DNA from: Aselliscus stoliczkanus | Lineage: Eukaryota; Chordata; Mammalia; Chiroptera; Hipposideridae | Assembly (NCBI GenBank): GCA_033961575.1 | Contig: CM066732.1 | Location: 66,254,687-66,318,686 of the forward strand | Length of the DNA: 64,000 nt | Direction: 5' to 3' | Shown here: one piece after another, positions 44,891 to 56,931 of the stretch | Layout of the letters: each line of letters opens with the position of its first letter | How positions within the stretch are numbered: the stretch's first letter is position 1 | The notes under the pieces: model-generated | The model's input: only the letters and a program-made list of their open reading frames with translations | What the model was told of the DNA's origin: nothing | The model's database searches: none | Made by a program: the position numbers and the translations under genes

Positions 44891-47800
44891 TGTACATTCT
44901 GAAAGCTGAAAAAAAATTTCCTGTATATTCCTAAAATCTGAACAAAAATTACTTTATTGGTAGTAAAATGTTTTTGATTCAGGTTTGGCATTTCAAAGCC
45001 TTCTTACAAATATCTGTAACATTTACACATTTATATCCATACAATTTATCCTCAGTTCCCTCAAGAAATTCTTCGACTTTATAAGTCAATTGAAACATTT
45101 AATGAAATTTCCATATAAAGTAACTGATATTATAGAAACAGCTGTGCTATCTTTACCATTTTTCCAGAGGGAATCCTAGAAAATAGCATTTCTGATATTC
45201 CCCATGAAAATTTTGAATGTAATAATCCACATTGGATGCCAATAAAAACCAGCCATAGTGAAAAATACTTGGAAAGAAAGCAGACAAAAGTGATAAAAAT
45301 GCAAAGCTAAAGTTATCTTGCTGAATTTAATATTTTAGGAAAGCAGAATAAGGCTAAAGGAAAAAAATGCCTTAAAACCTCACTTTTGTACTAGGTAAAG
45401 GACATAAAAAATTAATGAGAAATAAAAATTAAGAATCCAAATTTAATGAAGGATGTAATGCAATAAAGTAGAAATATCTTTCAAAGCAGCAAATGAAAAA
45501 ACTTTGTTGAACCAATAAAGCTTATAAAAGGGAATATAAGAATGAAAATACAAAGTCATGTTATATAAATAAGAAATATTAACTCATTTAAAGAGAATAT
45601 GGAAATAACCCTAGACTTATTTATGACATACAGATTCTACTCTCAGTTTGTTTTAATATACTATCAAAATGAACATGGACAAATCAAAACCTCTTCAATC
45701 CTCTTTTATGGTTAAATTAAAATTTACATAAATAAATTTTTACATAAATGATTTTTTTCCCCTATTTTGGATTTTCCTGCACTTTATTTTTTTTTTCTCA
45801 TGATGTTTGCATGTGTGTGTTTATAAAATATAAAGGTCATCTGTTTATGATTTCCAGAGTAGACCAGATCATTGTTTCTTACACATCTTCGAAGAAAGGT
45901 TCTGTTTGGGAGCATGCACATACACACAAAGACACATACTCATAAATAGTTTTAAATAAATGGAGGCACATTTTCCATACCATTACATATAGATTTATTA
46001 TATTCTTTTCATTATCTATTTTTCATAGTTTAATTATTTTCCTATAATGTATTTTTATGAAATACTGCCCTAATTCCTTTTCCCAATTTTCCATTGAATT
46101 ATTTAACTTTTTCTTAATTATAAGAGTACTTCACATATTTTATGTGTAGTAAATGTGATATTTTTCAATGTCTTCATTTGTCAATTGATTTTTTCATATA
46201 AAAAATTTATTGATATGGTTGTTTAAATTATTATGTACACAATTTAATTTTTACATCTTAGAATCCAAATATCATATTATACTTGCACTGATTTGATTCC
46301 TAAGACTCTTTATAAGTCTATTTTTAAAAATTGTGACTTGCCATTTCTAAACTTAAGAGGACAGGTCTATAAAGTGACTTTTTCTGAACTCACAGAAAGA
46401 AATGCAACACATGAAAAACCAAGAAACAATTTTCATTCTAACTGTGGTGACTAACAACTGTGAGAATCTAACATCTTGTCTGACCTCTAAATCTCATGCT
46501 TCAGTTCATTTTAGTGGCTCTAATGGAAAAGTTATGTGTGCTCTGAACTCCATACTCCCACCTATGTTTAGAAACAGCTTCGTATTTCAGTCAATAAAAA
46601 AGTAAGCATACTACCAACTTGAAGGTATGTCTAGCAAAGTTCAAAGTATGCAAATTATGACATTAAAAATATAAGACCTAGCTTTTATGTATTTAAAGTA
46701 TGTAAATGCTAGAGGGGGGCAGATTTCACACATTAAACAACTGGAGAATATTAATCAGGTGTCTCTCAGTCCAATTATAAATTTTAAGTTAAAGATTTAT
46801 CTATGAAGGTAAATAAAGATGGGGCAAATATCTTAGAATTTGAACAGTACATTAACATATTTGTATTTTGTTGACAAGAATAAAATAAAAGTTTGGGAGT
46901 AAAGGAAATTAAAACATAAGAATTGGACAGAATATGGAAATTAAATTTCCTGGATTGGGGATTTTGTGCTGAAGGGTATAATGAGAATTAAGATAGAGGT
47001 TAGGAAGAGTCTTAATCTGTAAGGAAAGAAAAAAAGATCCACAATATGTTTTACAGACATTGTATGACAAATTTTAGCGAGATAAGGCTTGCCATTTAAA
47101 GTGATATAAATTTTAAGGGGAGCTAGAAGAGAGAAATCTGTTTTCACAGTGACATCTGTGCCTCAGATGTTAAACATCTCATGAAAATCACTGATGGTAG
47201 AAATGGAGTGTGATCAAATATCCCAAAATCACTTAAAATGTTGGGAATGAGTCAAAGGCTAAAACCTAGCAGTTTAGCTTAATCTGTACACTGTGTACTG
47301 AGAAAAATGTTAATAGAGAAAAAAATGCAACTTTAGGAAATAAAGAATGCATTTCTGTTTTAATGTGGCAGAACATTGCTTTATTTTTTCCCTGAATGCT
47401 TTTCTAATTTTTATTTAAATAATATTTTCAAATTGTTTTATGGTAGATGGATTATGGCTTAAACCACTGTGCAAAATTTGTATTTGATTGGAATAGTTGG
47501 GTTAACTTTCATCCACATCTTTTCTAGGTTTAAAACAATTCTGTAATTTGCCTTAGATGATTAGAAATAAACTAGATCTCATATATTGGTACAAAAGCTT
47601 TTTGACACAATTGTTTCATCTAAATTAAATCAGAAGAATCTTTTAGGAAATTTTTTTCACAAGTTTTTTTAAGGTGGTAAGTCTTTTCTTAAGATGTCTA
47701 TTGGACAAAAAAACTCTTCTGTTTTACTGTCTTGTAAAAAAAAGTGAGGGCAATAAGAAGAAATTTATTAAGTATTAGAATTCCTACATCATAAGTATTG

Positions 47801-48846
47801 TTCATAAAAACACGAGAAAAACTGTGTAGCGACATAGTCTTTCTCTGAAAGTCATGTTCCCCAATGTTATTTTGTGGAAAATTATGCTTGTTTGTTAATG
47901 GCCTTGAAGTCCACCTTAGACTTAGGCCTATACTCATAATACTCTACTTTCTATCTATCAAAAATATTCTGCAATCAATTATTGCTAGGCATGACATGCA
48001 TGCGAAGAAACAAAAGTTACAACTCTAACTGAGGCTCTATTAAATATTGAACCATTACATCTTTTTATTACAATGGAACTTCAAAGTCACCTTCACTGTC
48101 CATTCTGTTAAGTGTTCTCTTAATTGGTAGAAACATTCACCCTTACAACTGAATAGCATGAATGCATTAATGCAGTGCTTTTAAGTTTACATTGTTTACA
48201 CATCTACACTTTGTTTCAGATATAATCTTTTTTATTTTTTTGTCAACAATGCTAGAATGACTCATTGTCTTGCGTTACTTAGGCATAAAAGAGTTTCTAA
48301 GACATGAGACTTGCAATTTTAAGACTTAGTTGGTCACCTTATGAGACTGGTCTACTTTATGGTGCTATTTCTGTATATGCTGGTTAAGTGCTAAAGACAC
48401 AGAATGTTGGTAACATGACTTTCCTGCTTTTATGGTTTACTTTTTCATTCATCCAAGAATCAGGATTCTTCTCAATGCACACTACAAATTTCTATGTATT
48501 AACAGGATTTTTCTTCCTTAGGAATGTTATGGGAGAAAGATGGAAGTTCCTAAGTCTTATACACATTGGAATATAAAGTTTATCTAGCACTAACTAGTCA
48601 CATACACGAAAGGTAGACACAAATCAACATCACTTTCATTCTGCAGGCTTACCTTATGGAATAAGCAAGAGCAATGGATATTTTTAACGATATTTAAAAC
48701 CTCTTGTTGTGTTGTAAAACATATGCCTGGGTTGTTTATTTTTTCAAGTGTTAAAAGCCATCAATATAGAAGGGAAATACTTTTTATGAATAATATTTGT
48801 TCACTACATCTAAATGTACTTGATCAAAACTAACATTAGAAAACTT
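44891..48846. other. Long AT-rich stretch, nothing recognised
   Basis: Nearly 4 kb contain only short frames without domains. No SINE or LINE 3' end was recognised. This is the longest repeat-poor stretch of the window. Confidence 0.45.
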
Positions 48847-48990
48847 AGAGCCAGCAGAGTGCCTCAGTTGGTTAAGAGCTCGCTCAAGAATGCAAGCTGA
48901 GCTCTGAGCAAGAGCAGTTCAATGCCCAGCCTGAGCTGAGCTGCTGCTGAGCTGCCAACAGGTGGCAGGATGGCTCAGCTTAAAAAAACA
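48847..48990 (+). mobile_element. tRNA-derived SINE, second family
   Basis: It starts AGAGCCAGCAGAGTGCCTCA and shares the body 'gctgagctctgagcaagagc' and 'caacaggtggcaggatggct' with 29742 and 30702 (minus). It has an extra 'gagctgctgct' repeat in the body and a short A-rich tail. Confidence 0.85.
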
Positions 48991-51149
48991 ACTTCCCCTG
49001 TCCAAATTTATCAATTCATATATTTAGACTCTTTAATAACCCTCCAGGGTTGTTCACTATTATGATTCTGATACAGCTAAAAACCATTTGAAATGCTGTG
49101 CTAATACCTAAAAAAAAAGAGAAAATTTTATAAATTCTCATTTTAAGCGAGTTATTAAAATTATCTAAACTAGTAAAATCAGTATTCCTAAGTTCTATAG
49201 ATATTTATTGATTCAAAATGCAATTAAAATACATGTTTATCATAGCTAGCTTTAACTGAATTCAAACCAGTAAAGCATAAAATGTGCAAAATCTTGTATA
49301 GAAACATATGCAAGATCAAACACCATCATAATCCATCAAGTACACCACTATAAATTAATTACATCATACCATTTTCTTCTTCTAGTATCTTTTTTTCCCA
49401 GGCATTCCCTGTCACTAAAAATTAAAGCCCAGGATTTTTAGCTTTGCATAAAGGTCTACCTTGTGTGTCTCCCTCAGCTGCCTTCCTAAAAATTCTGTTT
49501 TGCATTTTTCTATGCACAGTCCACCTTGCAATCAGTAGACTTGGGTTTTCAACGTCCCCACTTTTATTAAGTAACTCATTCTTTTCTGCTCGTATCAGAC
49601 AAATATCAAGGTGTGATTCAAATCACTTTTTCCACAAACATTTCTATAACAATTTCATCTGAAGTTCTTGCTTCTTCCTCTGCATTCTGATATTATAATA
49701 ACATATATTATATAGTAGAATTACCTATATTTCTTAAGGACATCTGTGCTATATCATTTTTTGTTATTAGTAAAAGCATACAGTAGATATTCAATATATG
49801 TTGGTGAATTAAGTAACTCACCTGGAAACACAACTAAAAAGTGGTAATAAAAGAATATTATCTAAAAAGCGATCTGGCACAGCTGCTCTCATGTTTCAAA
49901 GATGCATGGTGTATAAAAATTTTAAATATATTTCTGAAGATTTGGCAGAAAAGAGGTGACTTTCCTACCCACAATGTAGAGCAATTTAATTTGTTAAATT
50001 AAATTTCTATTAAATCTCTGTATTCAATATAGGGATGATTTCTGGAGATGAGACAGGTTTTTCTCTCATTAAAAATCATTTTACTTTCTTTTAATATGAC
50101 TGATAAATATAAGGAAGGTTGGTTATATGAAAAAAAAACTTTATTGAAGAATTCTGTGTAATTATAAAAAAGTAAAAACAGTATTTATTTCCATCTATTG
50201 ATGAAGTGATATGTAAATGATGGCATATTCATAGAATATTATTTATTAGTGAAGATTAATTAAGGTATATATCAACATATATTTTAACATTTTAATGTTG
50301 AGTGAATAGTACATTATAAAATGATACATATCATATATACATTAAAAATAAAAGTAAAACAATATATTTCTTTTAGTTATCTCTATAGAAATATCAAAGT
50401 TAAAAAGCATGAAATTGATTTGATTTTCAAGCAACAAAGTCACATGGCATAATTGAAAAGGGAGGTGATATTTAATTTATTCTGTAATATTTTTATTTTA
50501 TTTAAAGCAAAAACACAATGACTAATATTTATCAGTTTTTGGAGAAAGTTTATATGTAGTATTTTCTGAACATTTCAATATATTTATATAATTCAAAATA
50601 CAACATTTTACTCCTCAAAAAATTAATGCTTAACCATGCATTGAGAAATTTCTCATTTATCTCAAACACCAACCCCTTATGTTTGTATAACAGGTGTTAA
50701 GTTAGGTGATTTCTCAAAAGCCTCATAAGGAGAAAAATATAGATCCTGCATAATAAATCTGAAAGTTTGGCTCCTATTCCAATGCTTCTTTCATTAAATC
50801 AGACTTAAATATTTGATATGCCTTTTATATAATCTCTGTGTAATTTTGTCCTTATCACCTTCACTGGAAGCCCAGAAAATACAGAGTTGGTATAAAACTC
50901 CACAATAAAGAATGTTTGGAGAAGAGGCAAATTGGTGTCATCATTATAAATAGATCACAGAATAAGTGTAATAATTCTTAATATATTTTGTAGCAATTTT
51001 TCTGTCAAAGAGAATGATTGTCAGGTTAGGAAGATAAACACACACTGCTGAGAAAAAAATTAAAGCTGAAGACTGATGATGCGGTGCTAAGAGACCTCCT
51101 AGCTATAAATTAGCTCAAATATCTTGTGTGGGGCAGTAAGAGTGTTTCT
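48991..51149. other. AT-rich stretch, little recognised
   Basis: At 49772-49812 'gcatacagtagatattcaat' and 'atatgttggtgaattaagta' weakly resemble an L2 3' end. Nothing else could be named. Confidence 0.4.
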
Positions 51150-51600
51150 GCATTCATCTATTGATGGACAACTAGGATGACTGGATAAAGAAGATGTGGC
51201 ATATACAGTATATATACAATGGAATATTATGCAGCAATGAAAAATGAAATCTTACCATTTTACTTAACATGGATGGATCTAGAGGGTATTATGCTAAGTG
51301 AAATGAGTCATGCAGAGAAAAGCATATACTGTATGCTTTCTCTGATATGTGGAATCTAAAAACTAAACAAAGCAAACAAAACTGACTCATAGAAACAGAG
51401 ATCAAAGGGATGGTTTACCACAAGGGAGGGGTGGAGATAGGTGAAAAGGGGAATATAGTCAATAATATTGTGATAAGTTTGCAGGTGACAGATGATTACT
51501 AGAATTAGTGAGGTGATCATATTGTAAGGTATGAAATGTTGAATCACTACATTGTACAACTGAAACTAATATAGCCAAAAAAAAATTTTTATCATAAAAT
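51150..51600 (+). mobile_element. L1 3' end (end of ORF2 plus 3' UTR)
   Basis: 'caatggaatattatgcagca' and 'catggatggatctagagggt' encode the ORF2 C-terminal tail in the pattern YTMEYYAAMKNEILPF...WMDLEG with the end 'ctctgatatgtggaatctaa'. The 3' UTR follows and ends 'gtacaactgaaactaatata' with poly(A). It is strongly 5'-truncated and more diverged than the L1 at 56907. Confidence 0.85.
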
Positions 51601-51650
51601 TTTAAAAAAGAGTATTTGTAAGTGAGGTCATGGAACTGATCTTGGGGATG

Positions 51651-51654
<4 letters not shown>

Positions 51655-51700
<46 letters not shown>
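51655..51700 (+). repeat. (TA)n microsatellite
   Basis: About 22 uninterrupted TA units, followed by degenerate TA/CA repeats to about 51790. Confidence 0.95.
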
Positions 51701-51790
51701 CAGACATAATGATATAACATATAAAATATATACACACACATATCAGCATGTATGTATATATACATATAAACATATACACATATATGTATA

Positions 51791-53829
51791 TGGGGGAGAG
51801 AGACAGAGAAAGAGATAATAAGATTAGAGAAGTGTGAAATAGTAGCCAATATTAATTGATATTTTACATATATTTTTTTCTTTAGTCTTCTCAACAGTGG
51901 ATAAAAACGAGCACACAATAGTTTAAATCAATCAAGCTCACATAACTTTTGAGCAATAGAGATGGGATTCAAGTCCAGGCAGCTTGACTGCAGAGCTCAA
52001 GTTCTCCAGCAACCTCTCTTCCTATTTTCAAAAGGTCTATTTTGAAAAGTATTTAGATCAGTGATTTTGACATTGATCCCTGGCAAAGGCTGAATCGATT
52101 GTCACAGAGACGATCTGTGAGTTCTCAGAGTGTTAATTTATATGGTAGACTGAGCTTCTATGAAAAGGTCTGCCTTGCCTGATATAAACACTTACAAATG
52201 CTGCACGCACTATGATAACTCCTTAGCCTGTATCCTCTAGGGACTGGAGAAACCATCCTTCATCACTGCTGATAATGAACATTTTCTCTCATACTGATCA
52301 AGTGTAGCATCCATTAATTTCCCACTTAACCACAAGTGTAACCTAATAATTGTGCTGCTGCCATAAATATCACCAGAAACCATGTCCCTCTCATGGGATG
52401 ACTTTCCTATAAGTCATTATTACAGTTGAGCAGAAACCCACAGACAACTTAATTTGTGGAAGTACATAAACTGGGTCTGGTCTAATTTCCACAAGCCAGC
52501 CATGGAAGCTTAAGTTTATGCTAGGCAACAAGAGAGTCAGATCATTCTATAGAAACCTAAGGCTGGAGCTTTATAAAACTGGTAAACTCAAAAGATTTTT
52601 GTAAGTGAAATTGGCCTAGGAAAACTGCTAAATGGCTGAGGAAAACTAAGGAAGCCCGTGGAAGCAACAAGGGTTGTGAACAGAAAATAAGCAAAACTCA
52701 CTTCTGAGTAATAAAAATCCTATGCTAGTGTCTCCACTTATACTCCATTCAGAGTTTCATTAAAGGAAAACAGAAAATTACTCTGTAGGTCATTTCCACA
52801 ATCAAAGGTATAGATGTGAGAATAAAGGACAAGGAATAAAAAGGAAATAAAACCTGGCCATGAGTTCATATTCAAAATTACAGGTCACACAGGATGACAA
52901 ACTACCATGAGGGAGAAAGCCAACAGATATAAGAAACAGATGATTAGAATCACTGTAATAAAATATTTAAAATGTTATATAATGCTTAAAATAGCTAAAT
53001 GCATAAGAGAAGGAATGAAAGTATTCTAGAAATTAAACAATATAGTCACTAAAATTTTAAACCTTGAAGAGATCTCCAGTTTCCTCTCAGTGAAGTAAAT
53101 TCTGAAAAGAATGATTTCCCTGTCCTTTCAAAAAGAAAAATACACAAAAACTCAAAATCCACAACTTTTCTTAAAATTATCAGGAGAGTATGTCACAGGA
53201 CAACCTGCTAACAGAACATCTGGGGAGAAGCAAGCACCTGCAGGGACAGGCAGCCTGTGAACCCTCACTTACCTGGGGCAGATATCAGACAAGAAGAAGA
53301 AGAATTCAGCAAGAATAGTTAACAAACTGGGAGCATGCAGGGAGGCAGATGAGTATGGTGACTGCAGATGCAGAAGTTCACACCATCTTTTACCTTTCTG
53401 GCTTTTTCTATAAATAAACCCAACCAGATGCTCACAAGAGAAAACTTACACCTGGTACAGAAATGAGAAGGGGAAGTAGCCGTGATGTGGGGGCCAAATA
53501 TCCACACTAAGAACAGAGGAAAGGCTGTATTCACACCAGTTAGAATGGATGTCTGAACAAGGAATGTCATTAGGGATAAAAAAAAAAAAAAGGGGGGGGC
53601 ATATATAATGATAAAATGGTCAGTTCTCCAAGAAGACAAAAATCCAAACATAAGGGCAAATAAACACAAAGCTTCAAAACACATGTAGTAAATATTGATA
53701 GAAAGGAGACATCAACAAATCCACAACTGACTACTTGATTCAGTACTCCTTCATTAGTAATTGCTAGAATGAGTAGGCAAAAATTTATTAAGGCTATAGA
53801 GCACCTGAAGAATACAACCAACCAAAGTA
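51791..53829. other. Stretch with little recognised
   Basis: 52830-53829 has the A-rich plus strand common in L1 bodies and leads into clear old L1 sequence, so it may be its 5' part, but I cannot show this. A 14-A/8-G run lies at 53579-53599. The minus frames of 83 and 121 codons at 53319-53821 have no domain. Confidence 0.35.
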
Positions 53830-54467
53830 ATCTAACTTATTTTTATAAAACAGTCCACCCAATAACAGAGCACACATTTGTTTTTTCAAGTGCACATTGA
53901 ATATTCACCATATTCTATCTGATCTATCTGCACCAAAAAATAAAACCTTAAAAAATTTAAAGGAATCGAAATCATACAAAAATGTGTTCTTGGATCATAA
54001 TACAATTAAACCAGAAATCAATTAACTGAAAGGTATGTGAAAAAGCCACAGATTTTTGGAAATTAATACATGAAACTTAAATACTACACTACCAAATAAT
54101 ATGGGATCAAGGAATAAGTCTCAAAAGATACTAAAAATATGTTTGTTGAATGACAATGAAACAAATCAAAATTTGTGGAATGCAGTTAAAGTGGTACTTA
54201 GAAGGAAATCTAGTCTTTAGTACTTACATTAAAAAAAGAAAAAGAAGAAAGACTAATCTCAGATTGCACCTTGAGAGCTAGAAATAGATAAGCACTTACA
54301 TCCAAAGCAACCAGAAAGAAGCAGATCATAAAGATAAAAGTAGAATGCGATAAGACTGAAAAAAGAAAAATAATAGAGATCAATTAAACAAAAGGCTTGT
54401 TATTTGAAAACGACAATACAAACATGAAACTCAGACTGATGACATTAAAAAAAGAGAGAGCAATAGA

Positions 54468-54873
54468 GGGCTGACTGAGTGGCACGTTGGTTAGGAGTTG
54501 GCTTGGGACATCAGCTCTGAGCAGCAGGGCCCCGGTTCAGATCCCACATATGAGGGCCAGTGATACTGCGCCCTCTACAGCTAAGATGGTGAACAACAGC
54601 TCAACCTGGACTTGGGCTGCCATGAGTCACCAGAGATTGCGTAGTCTGCAGTGGGGCTGGCCAGCAGCTGGTGTGCGTTTTCCTTAGCTACCGTGAGCCA
54701 CCGTGAGCGGCTGTCCAATGGCCTGTGAGTGGCTGCCTCAGCCTGAAAGAACACAATGATAACACCAACGTGGGCCAGTGAAGCAAAGTCCTCTACAACT
54801 AGACTGAAGAACAAAAAGGACAGCAACTTACCTGTTCCCCTGCCCCAATTCCCCAATAAAATATTTAAAAAAA
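54468..54873 (+). mobile_element. Long tRNA-derived SINE (~405 bp)
   Basis: It has the same architecture as the copy at 26217: head 'gggctgactgagtggcacgt' with B-box-like 'ggttcagatccc', 'gatactgcgccctctacagc', a GC-rich middle, 'cctctacaactagactgaag', and the end 'ttccccaataaaatatttaa' with poly(A). A 22-bp insertion ('gctctgagcag...') is present in the head. The short flanking repeat 'aatagag' may be the target duplication. Confidence 0.85.
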
Positions 54874-55832
54874 AATAGAGAAGACAAAATTACCAACATC
54901 AAGAATGAAAAATAAAGCCTCACTATTGACCCACAGACATTAAAAGGATAATAAATACCATTAAAAACTTTTCCATAATTTGAAAACTTAGATGAAATGC
55001 ACCAATTTCAGGAAAGACACAAACTACCTAAACTCACTCAAGAAGAATACACAAACTAAATGATCCTACTTGTTTTATTGAAGAAATTAAATTTGTAGTG
55101 AAAAACTTATTTATTTTATTTTTTCTGCTTCATATGAATGGAAAAGTTGTTTTAAAAATATCTGCCTAGGACTGGAGGGGTTTACAGCTCAACTTGATCA
55201 AATATTTAATGAAAAATAATGTCAATCATATACAATATCTTCCAGAAAATTATAGAGAATAAAACACTTCCTCACAAATTTTAGGAGGTCAGCACTATTG
55301 TAATACCAAAACTAGGCTAAGATATATGAGACCTACATACCAGGATCCCTCATAAACATAGACATAAAAATGCTCAAAAAATATCAACTCCAAAAACAAT
55401 ATAAATAAATAACATATCATCACCAAAGGTGGTTTATTCCAAGATTACAAGATCAATTCAAAACTTGATCAACAAATTTAACAATACTGACATCATATTT
55501 TAAAAATCTATATGATTAATTCAATAGATGCAGAAAAGCATTTTACAAAATTCAATATCTATTCCTAAAAAGAAAAAAATCTTACACTAGGAATAGAGAG
55601 AAACTGCCTTAACTTAATAAATACATATACAAAACCCTTAAACACATCATGTTTCATGTGAAAGACTGAATGCTTTCCCACTAAATTGAAAACAAGACAA
55701 GACAATGTAATACTGAACGTCTTAGTCAGTGTAAGAAGGCAAGAATTAAAGGACACAGAAATAAATAACGTCTCTCTTTATGAGCATGAACTGTCCTCAT
55801 ATAGAACCCCAAAGAATCTTTAAAAAGAGCAA

Positions 55833-55983
55833 ATGGGATCAAATATATAGTGATGGAAGGACAACTGACTCTGGGTGGTGAACATACAATGTGTTCTATA
55901 GATGATGTATTATAGAAATGTACAGCTGAAACCTATGTAACTTTACTAACTATTGTCACCCCAATAAATTTTAATTTAAAAAA
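55833..55983 (+). mobile_element. L1 3' end, extreme 5' truncation
   Basis: From 'gatcaaatatatagtgatgg' to 'tgtcaccccaataaatttta' it matches the last ~150 bp of the L1 3' UTR also present at 62245-62394 and, inverted, at 24506-24654. It interrupts the old L1. Confidence 0.85.
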
Positions 55984-56931
55984 CTAATAAATAAATGTTT
56001 CTAAAAGAAGTGAATTCAGAAAAGTCTCAAGATAAAAGGTTACTATACATAAAATCAAATGCATTCCTACATACTAGCAATAAACAATAGCTATTTGAAA
56101 AATAAAAGCACTACCATTTTCAATAGAACAAAAGATCTGAAATACTTAGGCACATATTTAATGGAAATACATGTAGGTTTCTATATGCCTATAATTATAT
56201 ATTTATTGACATAAATAAAAAACAGGAATAAATTAAAAAATATACAATACTCATAGATTGGAAAACAGTATTGTTAAGAATTTAATAATTTGCCAGCTAA
56301 AGTACAAATTAAATGCAGTACCAATAAAAATACCAATTTGGCTCTTTCTTTTAAATGTATATCAACAAGCTGAATCTAAAATTTATTTGGAGAAAAAAAG
56401 AAATTAAAATAACCAAAATAGCTTTAAAAAAGAAGCAAAAAGTTAGCTGACTCACACTACTAGCTGTCAAGACTTTCTATAAAGTCACAATAATCAAGAC
56501 AGCATGTTAAAGCTAAAGCATAGAAATATAGATGAATGGAACAGAGCAGAGCCCAGAAATAGACCCCCACAAATATAATCTACTGATTTTTTAACCACTT
56601 TATTGAAGTATGATTGATATCAACTGATATTTTGAAAAAGTCATTTTATTAGACAGAGAATAGACTTTTCAAGTGGAACGTGATCAATTAGATGTCTATA
56701 TGCACAAAAATAAACTGCAACCCATGCCTCCAGCTTTATAAAGTTGGCTGCAAATGAATCACAGACTAAATGTAAAAAATAAAACTATAGAACTTATAGA
56801 TTGAAACACAGGGAATAGCTGTGTAAGCGTTGTGTAGGTCAAGAATAATTAGATAAAACAACAAAACATGACCCATAAAATTGAACTTCAAAAATTAAAG
56901 TGTTTTCAGGAATACATGGAGGCTGAATAAC

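Larger units (their letters stand above)
53830..56906 (+). mobile_element. Old L1M body (ORF2), interrupted
   Basis: Plus-strand old L1 ORF2. Blocks in order include 'aatcatacaaaaatgtgttc', 'tggaatgcagttaaagtggt', 'aagacaaaattaccaacatc', 'attcaatagatgcagaaaag', 'gcagtaccaataaaaatacc' and 'atgaatggaacagagcagag'. It is split by a long SINE (54468-54873) and a short L1 3' end (55833-55983), stops at the younger L1, and resumes at 60640. No useful frame survives. Confidence 0.8.

Noticed and set aside
53319..53821. Overlapping minus frames rich in F, L and S
   Set aside because: Antisense of A-rich sequence, probably L1-like. Hydrophobicity comes from the T-rich strand, not from a membrane-protein gene.
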